Shown here piece by piece: positions 8,813 through 17,135 of a stretch of 64,000 bases of DNA. The stretch is from Beijerinckiaceae bacterium. Its GTDB lineage: Bacteria; Pseudomonadota; Alphaproteobacteria; Rhizobiales; Beijerinckiaceae. The notes below the pieces were generated by a model. It made no database searches, was not told the DNA's origin, and saw nothing but the letters and a program-made list of their open reading frames with translations. The stretch spans positions 398,684-462,683 of the forward strand of contig JAPZUD010000004.1 of the NCBI GenBank assembly GCA_027533425.1, written 5' to 3'. How positions within the stretch are numbered: the first letter of the stretch is position 1; every line of letters starts with the position of its first letter. A program made the translations under genes and the position numbers.

Positions 8813-10021
8813 TCAGACGCGTTCGACGATCATCGCCGTGCCCATGCCATGGGCGACGCAGAGGGTGACGAGGCCGGTCGAGAGGTCGCGGCGCTCGAGT
8901 TCGTCGATCACCGTGCCCAGGATCATCGCCCCGGTCGCGCCGAGCGGATGGCCCATGGCGATGGCGCCGCCATTGACGTTGACCTTCGCCGGGTCGAGGT
9001 CGAAAGCCTGGAGATAGCGCAGCACGACAGCCGAGAAGGCCTCGTTGATCTCGATCAGATCGATGTCCTTGATCGACATGCCGGTCCGGGCGAGGAGCTT
9101 CTCGGTCACGTCGACCGGGCCCGTCAGCACGAGGGCGAGGTCTGAGCCGAGGCTGGCAAAGCCGCGGATGCGGGCGCGCGGCTTCAGGCCCGCCTTGCGA
9201 CCGGCGGCCTTGTTGCCGACGAGCACGGCGGCCGCGCCATCGACGATGCCGGACGAATTGCCGGCATGGTGGACGTGATTGATGGTCTCGACTTCCGGAT
9301 GGCCCTGGATGGCCACCGCATTGAAGCCGCCCTGCTCGCCCATCATGGCGAAGGACGCCTTCAGGCCGCCAAGCGTCTGCATGTCGGTATTCGGGCGGAT
9401 CGTCTCGTCCTTGCCGAGGATGGTCAGGCCGTTGACATCGCGGACCGGAACCACCGATTTCGCGAAGCGACCCTCTTCCCAGGCCTTGGCGGCGCGCTTG
9501 TGGCTCTCGACGGCGAAGGCATCGACATCATCCCGCGTGAAACCGTATTTCGTGGCGATGAGGTCCGCCGCGACGCCTTGCGGCGAGAAATAGGACGGGA
9601 TGGCTACGCTGGGATCGACCGCCGGCAGCATGCCGGAGGCGCCCATGCCGACGCGGCTCATGGATTCGACGCCGCCGCCGATCACGATATCCTTCTGGCC
9701 GGCCATGACCTGGGCCGCCCCGAAGGCAACCGCATCAAGGCCGGAGGCGCAGAAGCGGTTGATCTGGATGCCGGGCACGCTCTCGCCGAAGCCGGCCGCG
9801 ATGGCCGCCGAACGGGCGATGTCACCCGAGGCCTCGCCGACCGGATCGACGCAGCCAAGGACGACGTCGTCCACCAGCTTTGGATCAAGCCCGTTGCGCT
9901 TCTGGACCGCGCGCAGGGTCGTTTCGGCGAGGCGCACGGCCGTGACCTCGTGGAGCGAGCCATCGGCCTTGCCCTTGCCGCGCGGGGTCCGCACATGATC
10001 GTAGATGAAAGCTTCGGCCAT
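8813..10021 (-). CDS. Acetyl-CoA C-acyltransferase (thiolase)
   Basis: A 402-residue thiolase beginning MAEAFIYDHVRTPRGKGK. The nucleophilic Cys lies in INRFCASGLDAV (about residue 92), the catalytic His in GHPLGATGA and the second Cys in LCVAHGMGTAM near the C-terminus, so the triad is complete. I chose this ATG because a further upstream in-frame extension is not thiolase-like and would run into the acyl-CoA dehydrogenase gene. It cleaves 3-ketoacyl-CoA to acetyl-CoA and a shortened acyl-CoA, completing beta-oxidation with the flanking genes. It is the beta subunit partner expected for the FadB-type protein 22 nt downstream. Confidence 0.95.
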   Translation of the reverse strand: MAEAFIYDHVRTPRGKGKADGSLHEVTAVRLAETTLRAVQKRNGLDPKLVDDVVLGCVDPVGEASGDIARSAAIAAGFGESVPGIQINRFCASGLDAVAFGAAQVMAGQKDIVIGGGVESMSRVGMGASGMLPAVDPSVAIPSYFSPQGVAADLIATKYGFTRDDVDAFAVESHKRAAKAWEEGRFAKSVVPVRDVNGLTILGKDETIRPNTDMQTLGGLKASFAMMGEQGGFNAVAIQGHPEVETINHVHHAGNSSGIVDGAAAVLVGNKAAGRKAGLKPRARIRGFASLGSDLALVLTGPVDVTEKLLARTGMSIKDIDLIEINEAFSAVVLRYLQAFDLDPAKVNVNGGAIAMGHPLGATGAMILGTVIDELERRDLSTGLVTLCVAHGMGTAMIVERV

Positions 10022-10098
10022 CCTGGGCCTCCCTTGGGGTGAGTTCGGTTTTGGGCGGCGGTCCTTTGGAGGAAGGACCGCGCCGGATGTCGGTCCGA

Positions 10099-11895
10099 TC
10101 AGAAGCGATCGGCCGGGAGAGACATGATCGCATCTGCGCCCGAGGTGATGCGGGCGAGCTGGGCGCCGGTTTCCGGCAGCATGCGCTCGGCGAAGAAGCG
10201 GGCAAGGACCAGCTTGGTCTCGAGCCGCTCGGTCGAGCCATTCGCGCCTTCGGCCAGCTTTGCCTGCGCGGCCTTGACCTGCAGCGCCCACATATATCCG
10301 AGGGCGACGAGGCCGAAGAGATGCATGTAGTCGGTCGAGCCGGCGCCGGCATTGTCGGGCTTGGCCATGGCATTCTGCATGAACCACATCGTGGCCTGCT
10401 GGAGATGGCCGAGGCTCATGCCGAGCGCGCCGAGCAGCGGCTTCATGCCTTCGTCGGCCTCGTTCGCCTTGATGAAGCCCTGCACCTCGTTGAAGAAGGC
10501 CATGACGGCGCGGCCGCCATCACGCGGGAGCTTGCGACCGACAAGGTCGAGCGCCTGGATGCCATTGGCGCCCTCATAGATCATGGCGATGCGGGCATCG
10601 CGCACGAACTGGCTCATGCCCCATTCCTCGACATAGCCATGGCCGCCGAACATCTGCTGCGCCTTTACCGCGTTGTCGAAGCCGACATCGGTCAGCACAC
10701 CCTTGAGCACCGGCGTCATCAGGCCGAGATGGTCATCGGCTTCCTGCCGGGCCTTCGTATCCTCCGAGCGATGGGCGACATCGCTCTTCAGCGCCGTCCA
10801 GAGCACGAAGGCGCGGGCGGCCTCGTTGAAGGCGCGGATCGAAAGCAGGGTGCGGCGTACATCCGGATGGACGATGATCGGGTCAGCAGCCTTGGCCGGC
10901 TCCTTGGTGCCGGTGAGGGCGCGGCCCTGCAGGCGGTCCTTCGCATAGGCGACGGCGTTCTGATAGGCGACTTCCGACTGGGCAAGGCCCTGGATGGCGA
11001 CGCCGAGGCGGGCTTCATTCATCATCACGAACATCGCATTGAGGCCGCGATGCTCGGTGCCGACGAGCCAGCCGACCGCGCCGTCATAGTTCATGACGCA
11101 GGTGGCGTTGCCGTGGATGCCCATCTTGTGCTCGATCGAGCCGCAGGAGACCGGGTTGCGGGCACCGAGGCTGCCATCCGGCTGCGGCATGAATTTCGGC
11201 ACGACGAAAAGCGAGATGCCCTTCACGCCTTCCGGTGCGCCTTCGATCCGGGCGAGGACGAGATGGATAATGTTCTCCGCCAGGTCATGCTCACCGGCAG
11301 AAATGAAGATCTTCGTGCCGGAAATCTTGTAGGTGCCATCGCCTTGCGGGACGGCCTTGGTCTTGATCAGGCCGAGATCGGTGCCGCAATGGGGCTCCGT
11401 GAGGTTCATCGTGCCGGACCAGCTGCCGTCGATCATCTTCGGCAGGTAAGTCCGCTTGATCTCCGGCGAGGCATGCTCGTTGAGAGCCGCGATCGCGCCC
11501 ATGGTCAGGCCGGGATACATCGAGAACGCCATGTTCGCGGAGGAGGCGAATTCGTTCATGATGGCGCCGACCGTGTAGGGCAGCCCCTGCCCGCCATAGT
11601 CCGGATCCGCCGAGAGGCCGACCCAGCCGCCGCCGGTATAGGCGTCATAGGCTTCCTTGAAACCCTTCGGCGTGGTCACGCGGCCATCCTCGTGCCGCTT
11701 GCAGCCTTCGAGATCGCCGGAGCGGTTCACCGGGGCCAGCACTTCCTCGCAGAGCTTGGCGCCTTCCGAGAGGATCGCTTCCAGCATATCCGGCGAAAGG
11801 TCCGAGAAGCCGGGGAGATTGCCGTATTTCTCGATGCCGAACACATCCTGGAGCAGGAACGTCACATCTTCGGTAGGGGCGCGATAGCTGGGCAT
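10099..11895 (-). CDS. Acyl-CoA dehydrogenase (FadE-type, about 600 residues)
   Basis: A 598-residue flavoprotein with the long form of the acyl-CoA dehydrogenase fold. The N-terminal lid region begins MPSYRAPTEDVTFLLQDV, the middle domain holds GTMNLTEPHCGTDLG and KISGTKIFIS, and the FAD/dimer C-terminal region includes QMFGGHGYVEEWGMSQ and IAMIYEGANGIQALDL with the likely catalytic Glu. An extra C-terminal helical domain of about 120 residues is typical of this subgroup, common in Proteobacteria. It performs the first step of beta-oxidation. It is the first gene of an operon with thiolase (77-nt gap) and FadB/FadJ. An AT-rich stretch upstream (about 11925-11955) is the likely promoter region. 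Confidence 0.95.
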   Translation of the reverse strand: MPSYRAPTEDVTFLLQDVFGIEKYGNLPGFSDLSPDMLEAILSEGAKLCEEVLAPVNRSGDLEGCKRHEDGRVTTPKGFKEAYDAYTGGGWVGLSADPDYGGQGLPYTVGAIMNEFASSANMAFSMYPGLTMGAIAALNEHASPEIKRTYLPKMIDGSWSGTMNLTEPHCGTDLGLIKTKAVPQGDGTYKISGTKIFISAGEHDLAENIIHLVLARIEGAPEGVKGISLFVVPKFMPQPDGSLGARNPVSCGSIEHKMGIHGNATCVMNYDGAVGWLVGTEHRGLNAMFVMMNEARLGVAIQGLAQSEVAYQNAVAYAKDRLQGRALTGTKEPAKAADPIIVHPDVRRTLLSIRAFNEAARAFVLWTALKSDVAHRSEDTKARQEADDHLGLMTPVLKGVLTDVGFDNAVKAQQMFGGHGYVEEWGMSQFVRDARIAMIYEGANGIQALDLVGRKLPRDGGRAVMAFFNEVQGFIKANEADEGMKPLLGALGMSLGHLQQATMWFMQNAMAKPDNAGAGSTDYMHLFGLVALGYMWALQVKAAQAKLAEGANGSTERLETKLVLARFFAERMLPETGAQLARITSGADAIMSLPADRF

Positions 11896-12030
11896 GGGTT
11901 TCCTCCGGCACGATCTAGGGTCGGTGCATATTGTTCACATATAAACTATCTCGCAGGTTGGCAAGAGGCTTTTTCAGTCAGCGTTGCGGAAATCTGGTCA
12001 AAACCAAGGAGAAACTGCAAAGGCGGGTAA

Positions 12031-12060
12031 AAAACAGGGGCAATGCCTGGCATTGCCCCC
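12031..12060 (-). terminator. Rho-independent terminator of the flagellin-like gene
   Basis: A perfect 10-bp stem (GGGGCAATGC at 12037-12046, GCATTGCCCC at 12050-12059) with a 3-nt loop lies just after the flagellin-like stop codon. On the minus strand it is followed by TGTTTTTTACC. This is a strong intrinsic terminator. Confidence 0.9.
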
Positions 12061-12086
12061 GCTTCTTCGCCCCGTTTTGCCGACTT

Positions 12087-12971
12087 TCAGAACAGGCGCA
12101 ACACGCTCCCTTCGGCCTGTTTCGCCAGGCCCAGCGTCGTGGAGGCCAGTTGCTGACGGGCCGCGAGCGCGACCAGCCGAACTGCCTCTTCGTCGTGGTT
12201 TGACGGGAGCGGTAAATCCGGGCCCGTATCGATCGGCTTTACCCTGTCCCGGGCAAAATCTGTCTGGGCCCTGACCGCCAGCAGCGCTGACCGGAATGTC
12301 GAGGACTGGTTGCGCAGGCGAGCCAGCGCCTCGGGCAGGCAAGAAAGTGAAGCATGGATGTCCGCATCGGATTGCCAGGAATGGGCGGCGGGTTTCACCC
12401 CGAGCCCTTCGGCGTGGAACCGGACGCCCGCCACAAGGATCGAGCCTCCCCTGCTGTCATTGAACCGCACCGTGAGGGTGCCGTCATCGAGCAGGTTGAT
12501 GCCATCACGGCCCGAACCTGCCGCTACCTGGTCGATCTGCCCGCGCAGCAGGTCGAACCGCGCCGCCATGTCGTACCGGCTTGCAATCATGCCGACGACA
12601 GCCTCGATCTCCGCCCCGCCTGTCGGGACCTTTGCATGATCGCCCGTGATCCCGGGTGGTGCAGAGGGGGCCTCCAGTGCCTGCCGGGCCAGCGCCTCGG
12701 CGGCTTCGATCAGCCTTGTCAGGGCTTTGATGCCCCTCTCCGCCGACCCGATGACCTTGCTGGCCTGCCCGAAGGAATCCAGAATCAGGAACAGGTCGCG
12801 CGCGCTGCTCGAAAGCCCTGACGACTGGAAAACGTCTATGGAGGGGTCAGGTGCGGCGCTGACCTGGTTGCCGACTGCCGGCTTGTGTTGCTGTGCCGGG
12901 CGGGTGGAGTGGGGTGGTCTGCTCGTGGCACCGCGCTGCGGAAAGCCCGGCGAGAGTGCAATGTCGGCCAT
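12087..12971 (-). CDS. Orphan flagellin-like protein
   Basis: A 294-residue protein. The last 30 residues (ARQQLASTTLGLAKQAEGS then VLRLF) look like the C-terminal D0 helix of flagellins, which usually ends in a similar Leu-Arg-Leu-Phe or Leu-Leu-Arg motif. The middle contains helical segments (SAERGIKALTRLIEAAEALA, and a stretch around VGMIASRYDMAARFDLLRGQ) of the kind found in the D1 domain. The N-terminal 50 residues are Pro/Ser/Gln-rich and lack a normal flagellin N-terminal D0 helix. Such divergent flagellin-like proteins occur in alphaproteobacteria, and their role is not settled. It has its own terminator and no other flagellar genes nearby. Assignment to the flagellin superfamily is moderately sure; export or filament function is inferred. 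Confidence 0.7.
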   Translation of the reverse strand: MADIALSPGFPQRGATSRPPHSTRPAQQHKPAVGNQVSAAPDPSIDVFQSSGLSSSARDLFLILDSFGQASKVIGSAERGIKALTRLIEAAEALARQALEAPSAPPGITGDHAKVPTGGAEIEAVVGMIASRYDMAARFDLLRGQIDQVAAGSGRDGINLLDDGTLTVRFNDSRGGSILVAGVRFHAEGLGVKPAAHSWQSDADIHASLSCLPEALARLRNQSSTFRSALLAVRAQTDFARDRVKPIDTGPDLPLPSNHDEEAVRLVALAARQQLASTTLGLAKQAEGSVLRLF

Positions 12972-13223
12972 AATGGCACCTTTCTGGCAATGGAATGGTC
13001 AGGCAATGGTGTCAACGCGAGCCGGATACCGGCTCGAGGTACTCTGACAGTGCTACTCTAGGTTGTAAATTCCTAATTAATCGTTGAAATTGCGCTTGCG
13101 CGTTTATGCACTCTGAGATTGTATGGCTTCGGGATGGATTCGTGCATCGCTTCCGAGCATTCAGATCCCGATATGGCCTGTATTTTTGATAAATTGCCGA
13201 ATAATCTAATTTATTGGTGCATC

Positions 13224-13421
13224 ATGATTAATGAACGTGAGATCATCAAGAATATCATTGACTTTGGATTTCTTATAAAATCGCAACTGCATTCCGAAGA
13301 TACGGAGATGCTGCGCTCCATTCTCTCGATCATGATCATGGAATGCGAGGATCTGGTCGAGATCATCGAGGAGCAGCGAGACAACCTCGGCCCGGCGAGA
13401 GGCCGGAGAAGCGAGAATTGA
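13224..13421 (+). CDS. Possible small helical protein of unknown function
   Basis: A 65-codon frame starting MINEREIIKNIIDFGFLIK and ending in a basic tail (ARGRRSEN). The middle is rich in Ile, Leu, Met and Glu and looks helical (MLRSILSIMIMECEDLVEII). A longer TTG-started version would begin at 13119. There is no strong ribosome site. Its first half is much more AT-rich than the neighbours, which could mean transfer, or a regulatory region that happens to be open. I do not recognise a family. It could equally be non-coding. Confidence 0.35.
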   Translation: MINEREIIKNIIDFGFLIKSQLHSEDTEMLRSILSIMIMECEDLVEIIEEQRDNLGPARGRRSEN

Positions 13422-13473
13422 GTGCCCTTGGCCCGGGAGCTCTTCGGCGGCGCGGCAAAAAAAGGACCAGCGG

Positions 13474-13546
13474 TTAAGACGATGTTTACCATAACCCGGA
13501 AAAGCTTCTGCAAGTGGAAATAGCTTGATTCCTCGATCCGGAATCG
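13474..13546 (+). promoter_or_regulatory. CtrA-like box and GANTC sites upstream of the PodJ-like gene
   Basis: TTAA, seven bases, then TTTA at 13474-13488 is one base away from the alphaproteobacterial CtrA consensus TTAA-N7-TTAA. GATTC (13528-13532) and GAATC (13542-13546) are CcrM/GcrA-type GANTC sites. They lie 60-140 bp before the start codon of a predicted polarity factor. Such short motifs arise by chance, so this is suggestive only. Confidence 0.35.
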
Positions 13547-13609
13547 GGCTTCGCCACCAAGAACTGAGGGCAGGGCTGCCGCAGGCGGCATCGGGAAGCG
13601 AGTCCGGAA

Positions 13610-16600
13610 ATGGCGAATGCATTGCCGTGGAGTGTGCGAGGGATTGACCCGGATATCCGGGAGCAGGCCGTCGAGGCGGCTCATCGCTCAGGCATGTCGG
13701 TCGGGCAATGGCTCAATCAGGTGCTCGCCGGCAATCTCGACGAGGATGACGAGGAAGACGATACTTATTTCGCCCGCAACCGCCAGGCTTCGCGGCGTCG
13801 GCCACGCCGCGCCGACCAATTGGGGGAAAGGCTCGAGCGGCTGGCACAGGGTACGCGCGCTGCCGGCCCGGTACGCGGCCAGGACGCCCTGCCGGACACA
13901 CCCCGTATCCTCGACCTGATCGAGAACGCCGTCCAGGCGATCGAGCGGCTCGAGCGTCGCCAGAGCAGCGGTGGCCATCCTGGTCCTTCCGGTCGGACGA
14001 CCGATGATACGCTGGTCGAGGCCCTGCGCAGTTTCGAACGCCGCCTTGAGCAGATGGCGCCGTCCCGTCCCAGCCCGATGGCCTCCGTATCGGCGCCTGT
14101 GATGGCGCGGGCCAGCCATGCCGCGGACCCCGATCCCGCGTTCACACAGACTCTTGCCGAGATCGAGGCGCGTCGCCGTAGCCTTGATGGGGACGTCCCC
14201 TCGGCCCGGCCGCAGACGGCCGCCCCGGTCAGCGGGAACGCCATCGAGGCGATGAGCCAGCAACTCAACGCGCTGGTCGGCCGCATCGACGAAATGCGGA
14301 CGGAGCGCCGGCCAGAAGACAATGCCCTGCGGGCGCGCCTGGATGATCTCGCCAGCCGTATCTCGGAATGGCGTGATACGCCGTCGGATTCGATCGCCGC
14401 CCTGCGCGCGGAGATCGGGACTCTGTCGGACACGCTTGCCGCCCTCTCGCCGGGCCGTCTGGCAACGACTTTGGAGGATGCGTTCGCGCGGACAACCGAA
14501 CGCGCGATCCGGGCGCAGGCCGGCGACGGCGACCGCGTTCTCGAATCCCTCGGCCGCCTCAACGAGGACGTTCGCGCCGTCATGCGCGAACTGACCGACA
14601 ATCGGGTCTCGGAACGGCTGGGCCACGAACTTGGCAATCTCTCCAAGCGCCTCGACATTGTCGCGAATTCAGTCGGCGGGCAGCGGCTGGACGACCTTGC
14701 GAGCGATCTGCAGGCGGTGCGTAGCATGGTCGAGCAGGCCGCGCGGTCGAACCCTGCCGACCAGATGGCCCGCAAGCTCGACGAACTCAGCCGGAAGCTG
14801 GACCGTCAGGATGACAAGGGTGTCCTTTCCGCGATCGATGCGCTGAACGATCAGGTCCGGGCGCTCGCAGGGGGCGGCATCAAGGGGCTGGAAAGCCGCC
14901 TCGCCGAGATGACACGCGAGATGAAGAAGCTGGCGGCGGACAAGCAGCCGCTGCCGCAGATGAATGCCATCGCCGATCGCCTCGAGCGGATCGACCGGAT
15001 CCTCGACCATCGGCCGGATTCGACTCTTGGCGGCCTGGAAGCGATCGCGCAGTCACTGGAAACGATCAGCGGCAAGCTGGATCGTGAAACCACCGCGCCC
15101 GATCCGGACGTTGCGGCAATGCTGTCTGACCTGTCGGCCCGCTTCGACCAGTTGCAGGCCCAGTCGCCCGATACGCGCTCGCTTGACCGCCTGCAGGATG
15201 AAGTCGCCCGGGTTTTCCAGAAGCTCGACCAGATGGGCGGCGCCCCGGCCGGGCTCGACACACTCGAGCGCAGCGTTTCCGACCTGTTCGCACGGATTGA
15301 CCAGACCCGGCAGGACATGAGGGATATGGCCGAACGGGCGGCCCTCCAGGCAGCCGAGCAGGCCGTCAGGAATGCCCCGCGCGACGAAGCGAACGACACG
15401 CTGGCTGCTGAAGGGCTGCTGCTGATCAAGCGGGATCTGAACGAGTTCAAGACCGCCCAGACCGAAGCCGAACGCCGGACCCGCAGCACGCTGGAAGCGC
15501 TGCACGGAACGCTGGAAGGCATCGTTTCCAAACTCGGGCAGATCGAGACGGCAAAGGCCGACATTCGTCCCGCTCCCGCTTCGGCGCCGCATGTCGAACC
15601 GCCCGCACGCCCCGAGCCGGCGGCGGCGCGCGAGGCGTCGGCTGCCGTGCGCCGCGAACCCGCCATGGACGTTGCGAAGCGGCCGGACCCGGCGGGCCGG
15701 TCGGCCGAGACACCGCCGCGGGCCGACCTGGAATCCGACCTGCCGCTGGAACCGGGCATCTCCCCCGGCAGCCCCGCTGCGGCCGCTTCGCTGGATCCCC
15801 GGAACCAGTTCCTGGCCATGGCACGCCGGGCAGCACAGGCTGCCCATGCCAGCAGCGAGGCCATCCTCGCCGAGGACGCCAAGCCCACGAAGGGCGTCAG
15901 GGCAAAGCAGCTTGCTGCCGGAGGTTCCTCCTTTATCACGCGGGCGAGGAAGCCGATCCTTCTCGGACTTGCCGCGCTGATCTTCTCGATCGGCGCGCTC
16001 AAGGTCCTGACAGGCCGGATGGGCCAGAGCGAGGATATCGTGGCGCCGATGCCGCCGAAACCGGCTGTTTCGACACCTGCACCTGCACCTGCACCTGCAC
16101 CGGTTCCGGTGCCTGCCCGCCCGGCGGATGTCGAGTCTCGCGAGACGAAGGATGATCCGCAGAATACCGGCTCGACAACCCGGCGCGCGCCGCCGGTCGA
16201 GCAGCAATCCCTGCCGACGATCCAGCCCAACGGAATGATGACCCTGCCGGGCAACAAGCGCGGCCAGCGGCTTTCGGATACCAGTGCGGTCACCCAGACC
16301 GATCCTGTCACCGTCGGCAGCATTGCCGCTGACGGGACGTCGAAGCCGATCGAAACAGGCCGCGCTGTCATCAACGAGCTGATCGGCCTTTCTGCGCTCA
16401 AGGGCCAGGACAAGCTTCGTGACGCCGCCCTTCAGGGGAGCCATGCTGCCTGGTTCGAGATCGGCGTCCGCTATGCCGACGGGAAGGGCGTCCCGCGGGA
16501 TGGCAAGCTGGCGGCGCGCTGGTTCGAGCAGGCCGCGCTTGCGGGCCATGGCCCGTCGCAATACCGCCTTGGCAGCCTCTACCGTGAAGGCAAGGTCCTG

Positions 16601-17032
16601 CCGAAAGAGCCGACACTCGCCTTCCAGTGGTTTGACCGGGCTGCGGCACAGGGCCATGTGCTTGCCATGCACAATGCCGCCGTGCTCCTTGCCGAGGGCG
16701 TGCACGGTGCGCCGGATTATGCGGGTGCGGCGCTCTGGTTCAAGCGTGCCGCGGAGCACGGAATCAAGGACAGCCAGTTCAACGTTGCGATCCTGTTCGC
16801 CCGCGGCCTCGGCGTGAATCAGGATCTCGCGGAATCCTATCGTTGGTTCGCCATCGCGGCCCTCCAGGGGGATCCCGATGCCGGCAAGAAGCGCGACGAC
16901 ATTGCTGCCCGGCTGACCAAGGAACAGATCAGCCGGGAAAACGAGCGGGTCAAGGCCTTTAAGCCGATCCCGGCCAATGCCGCAGCGAACGATCCGGGCC
17001 AGTGGGACAAGCCGGCCCGCCAGGGCACCTGA
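13610..17032 (+). CDS. PodJ-like polar localisation protein with Sel1 repeats
   Basis: An 1140-residue protein. A short N-terminal motif (LPWSVRGIDPDIREQAVEAA, GMSVGQWLNQVL) is typical of alphaproteobacterial PodJ/Sel1 proteins. A long coiled-coil region (about 90-690) is rich in Leu/Glu/Arg/Asp heptads, followed by a Pro/Ala-rich stretch, one membrane segment (about 781-802, ILLGLAALIFSIGALKVL), a Pro-rich linker with an Ala-Pro run, and about four Sel1/TPR-like repeats (930-1105: GVRYADGKGVPRDGKLAARW, LGSLYREGKV, AVLLAEGVHG, AILFARGLGVN). This cytoplasmic coiled coil plus periplasmic Sel1 layout matches Caulobacter PodJ, which organises a cell pole for pili and holdfast. The length and order support a polarity or localisation factor, but the exact role in this organism is inferred. 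Confidence 0.82.
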   Translation: MANALPWSVRGIDPDIREQAVEAAHRSGMSVGQWLNQVLAGNLDEDDEEDDTYFARNRQASRRRPRRADQLGERLERLAQGTRAAGPVRGQDALPDTPRILDLIENAVQAIERLERRQSSGGHPGPSGRTTDDTLVEALRSFERRLEQMAPSRPSPMASVSAPVMARASHAADPDPAFTQTLAEIEARRRSLDGDVPSARPQTAAPVSGNAIEAMSQQLNALVGRIDEMRTERRPEDNALRARLDDLASRISEWRDTPSDSIAALRAEIGTLSDTLAALSPGRLATTLEDAFARTTERAIRAQAGDGDRVLESLGRLNEDVRAVMRELTDNRVSERLGHELGNLSKRLDIVANSVGGQRLDDLASDLQAVRSMVEQAARSNPADQMARKLDELSRKLDRQDDKGVLSAIDALNDQVRALAGGGIKGLESRLAEMTREMKKLAADKQPLPQMNAIADRLERIDRILDHRPDSTLGGLEAIAQSLETISGKLDRETTAPDPDVAAMLSDLSARFDQLQAQSPDTRSLDRLQDEVARVFQKLDQMGGAPAGLDTLERSVSDLFARIDQTRQDMRDMAERAALQAAEQAVRNAPRDEANDTLAAEGLLLIKRDLNEFKTAQTEAERRTRSTLEALHGTLEGIVSKLGQIETAKADIRPAPASAPHVEPPARPEPAAAREASAAVRREPAMDVAKRPDPAGRSAETPPRADLESDLPLEPGISPGSPAAAASLDPRNQFLAMARRAAQAAHASSEAILAEDAKPTKGVRAKQLAAGGSSFITRARKPILLGLAALIFSIGALKVLTGRMGQSEDIVAPMPPKPAVSTPAPAPAPAPVPVPARPADVESRETKDDPQNTGSTTRRAPPVEQQSLPTIQPNGMMTLPGNKRGQRLSDTSAVTQTDPVTVGSIAADGTSKPIETGRAVINELIGLSALKGQDKLRDAALQGSHAAWFEIGVRYADGKGVPRDGKLAARWFEQAALAGHGPSQYRLGSLYREGKVLPKEPTLAFQWFDRAAAQGHVLAMHNAAVLLAEGVHGAPDYAGAALWFKRAAEHGIKDSQFNVAILFARGLGVNQDLAESYRWFAIAALQGDPDAGKKRDDIAARLTKEQISRENERVKAFKPIPANAAANDPGQWDKPARQGT
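16075..16098 (+). repeat. Hexanucleotide repeat (acctgc)x4
   Basis: Four perfect copies of ACCTGC encode part of the Ala-Pro linker just outside the membrane segment of the PodJ-like protein. Gain or loss of whole units keeps the frame and only changes linker length. Confidence 0.8.
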
Positions 17033-17135
17033 TCGATCGGGCGGGACCCAACATCTCCGGTTGACGTTCGCGCCAGCCGGACCCAGAAGGGGCCGGGATG
17101 CCTGTACGCGACATGCGTCCCGGACGCGGTGCCGC

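Larger units (their letters stand above)
12972..13609. other. 638-bp AT-rich intergenic region with a possible small gene
   Basis: This is the longest gap between confident genes. From about 13055 to 13330 the base composition is clearly more AT-rich than anything around it. It contains a possible 65-codon gene (13224-13421), a CtrA-like box and two GANTC methylation sites upstream of the PodJ-like gene. The left end presumably carries the promoter of the flagellin-like gene on the minus strand. Confidence 0.6.

Noticed and set aside
6064..8868. 934-codon plus-strand open frame over the thioesterase and fadB genes
   Set aside because: The minus-strand products are well-known enzymes with complete motifs; the plus-strand frame matches nothing and is rich in Ala/Gly/Asp/Arg as expected of an antisense shadow.
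10039..12030. 663-codon plus-strand open frame over the acyl-CoA dehydrogenase
   Set aside because: Antisense shadow of a clear enzyme gene.
12974..12989. Sigma-54-like TGGCAC-N5-TGGCA at the start of the flagellin-like gene
   Set aside because: It points away from the flagellin-like gene, the -12 part is imperfect and it partly overlaps the start codon region; likely chance.
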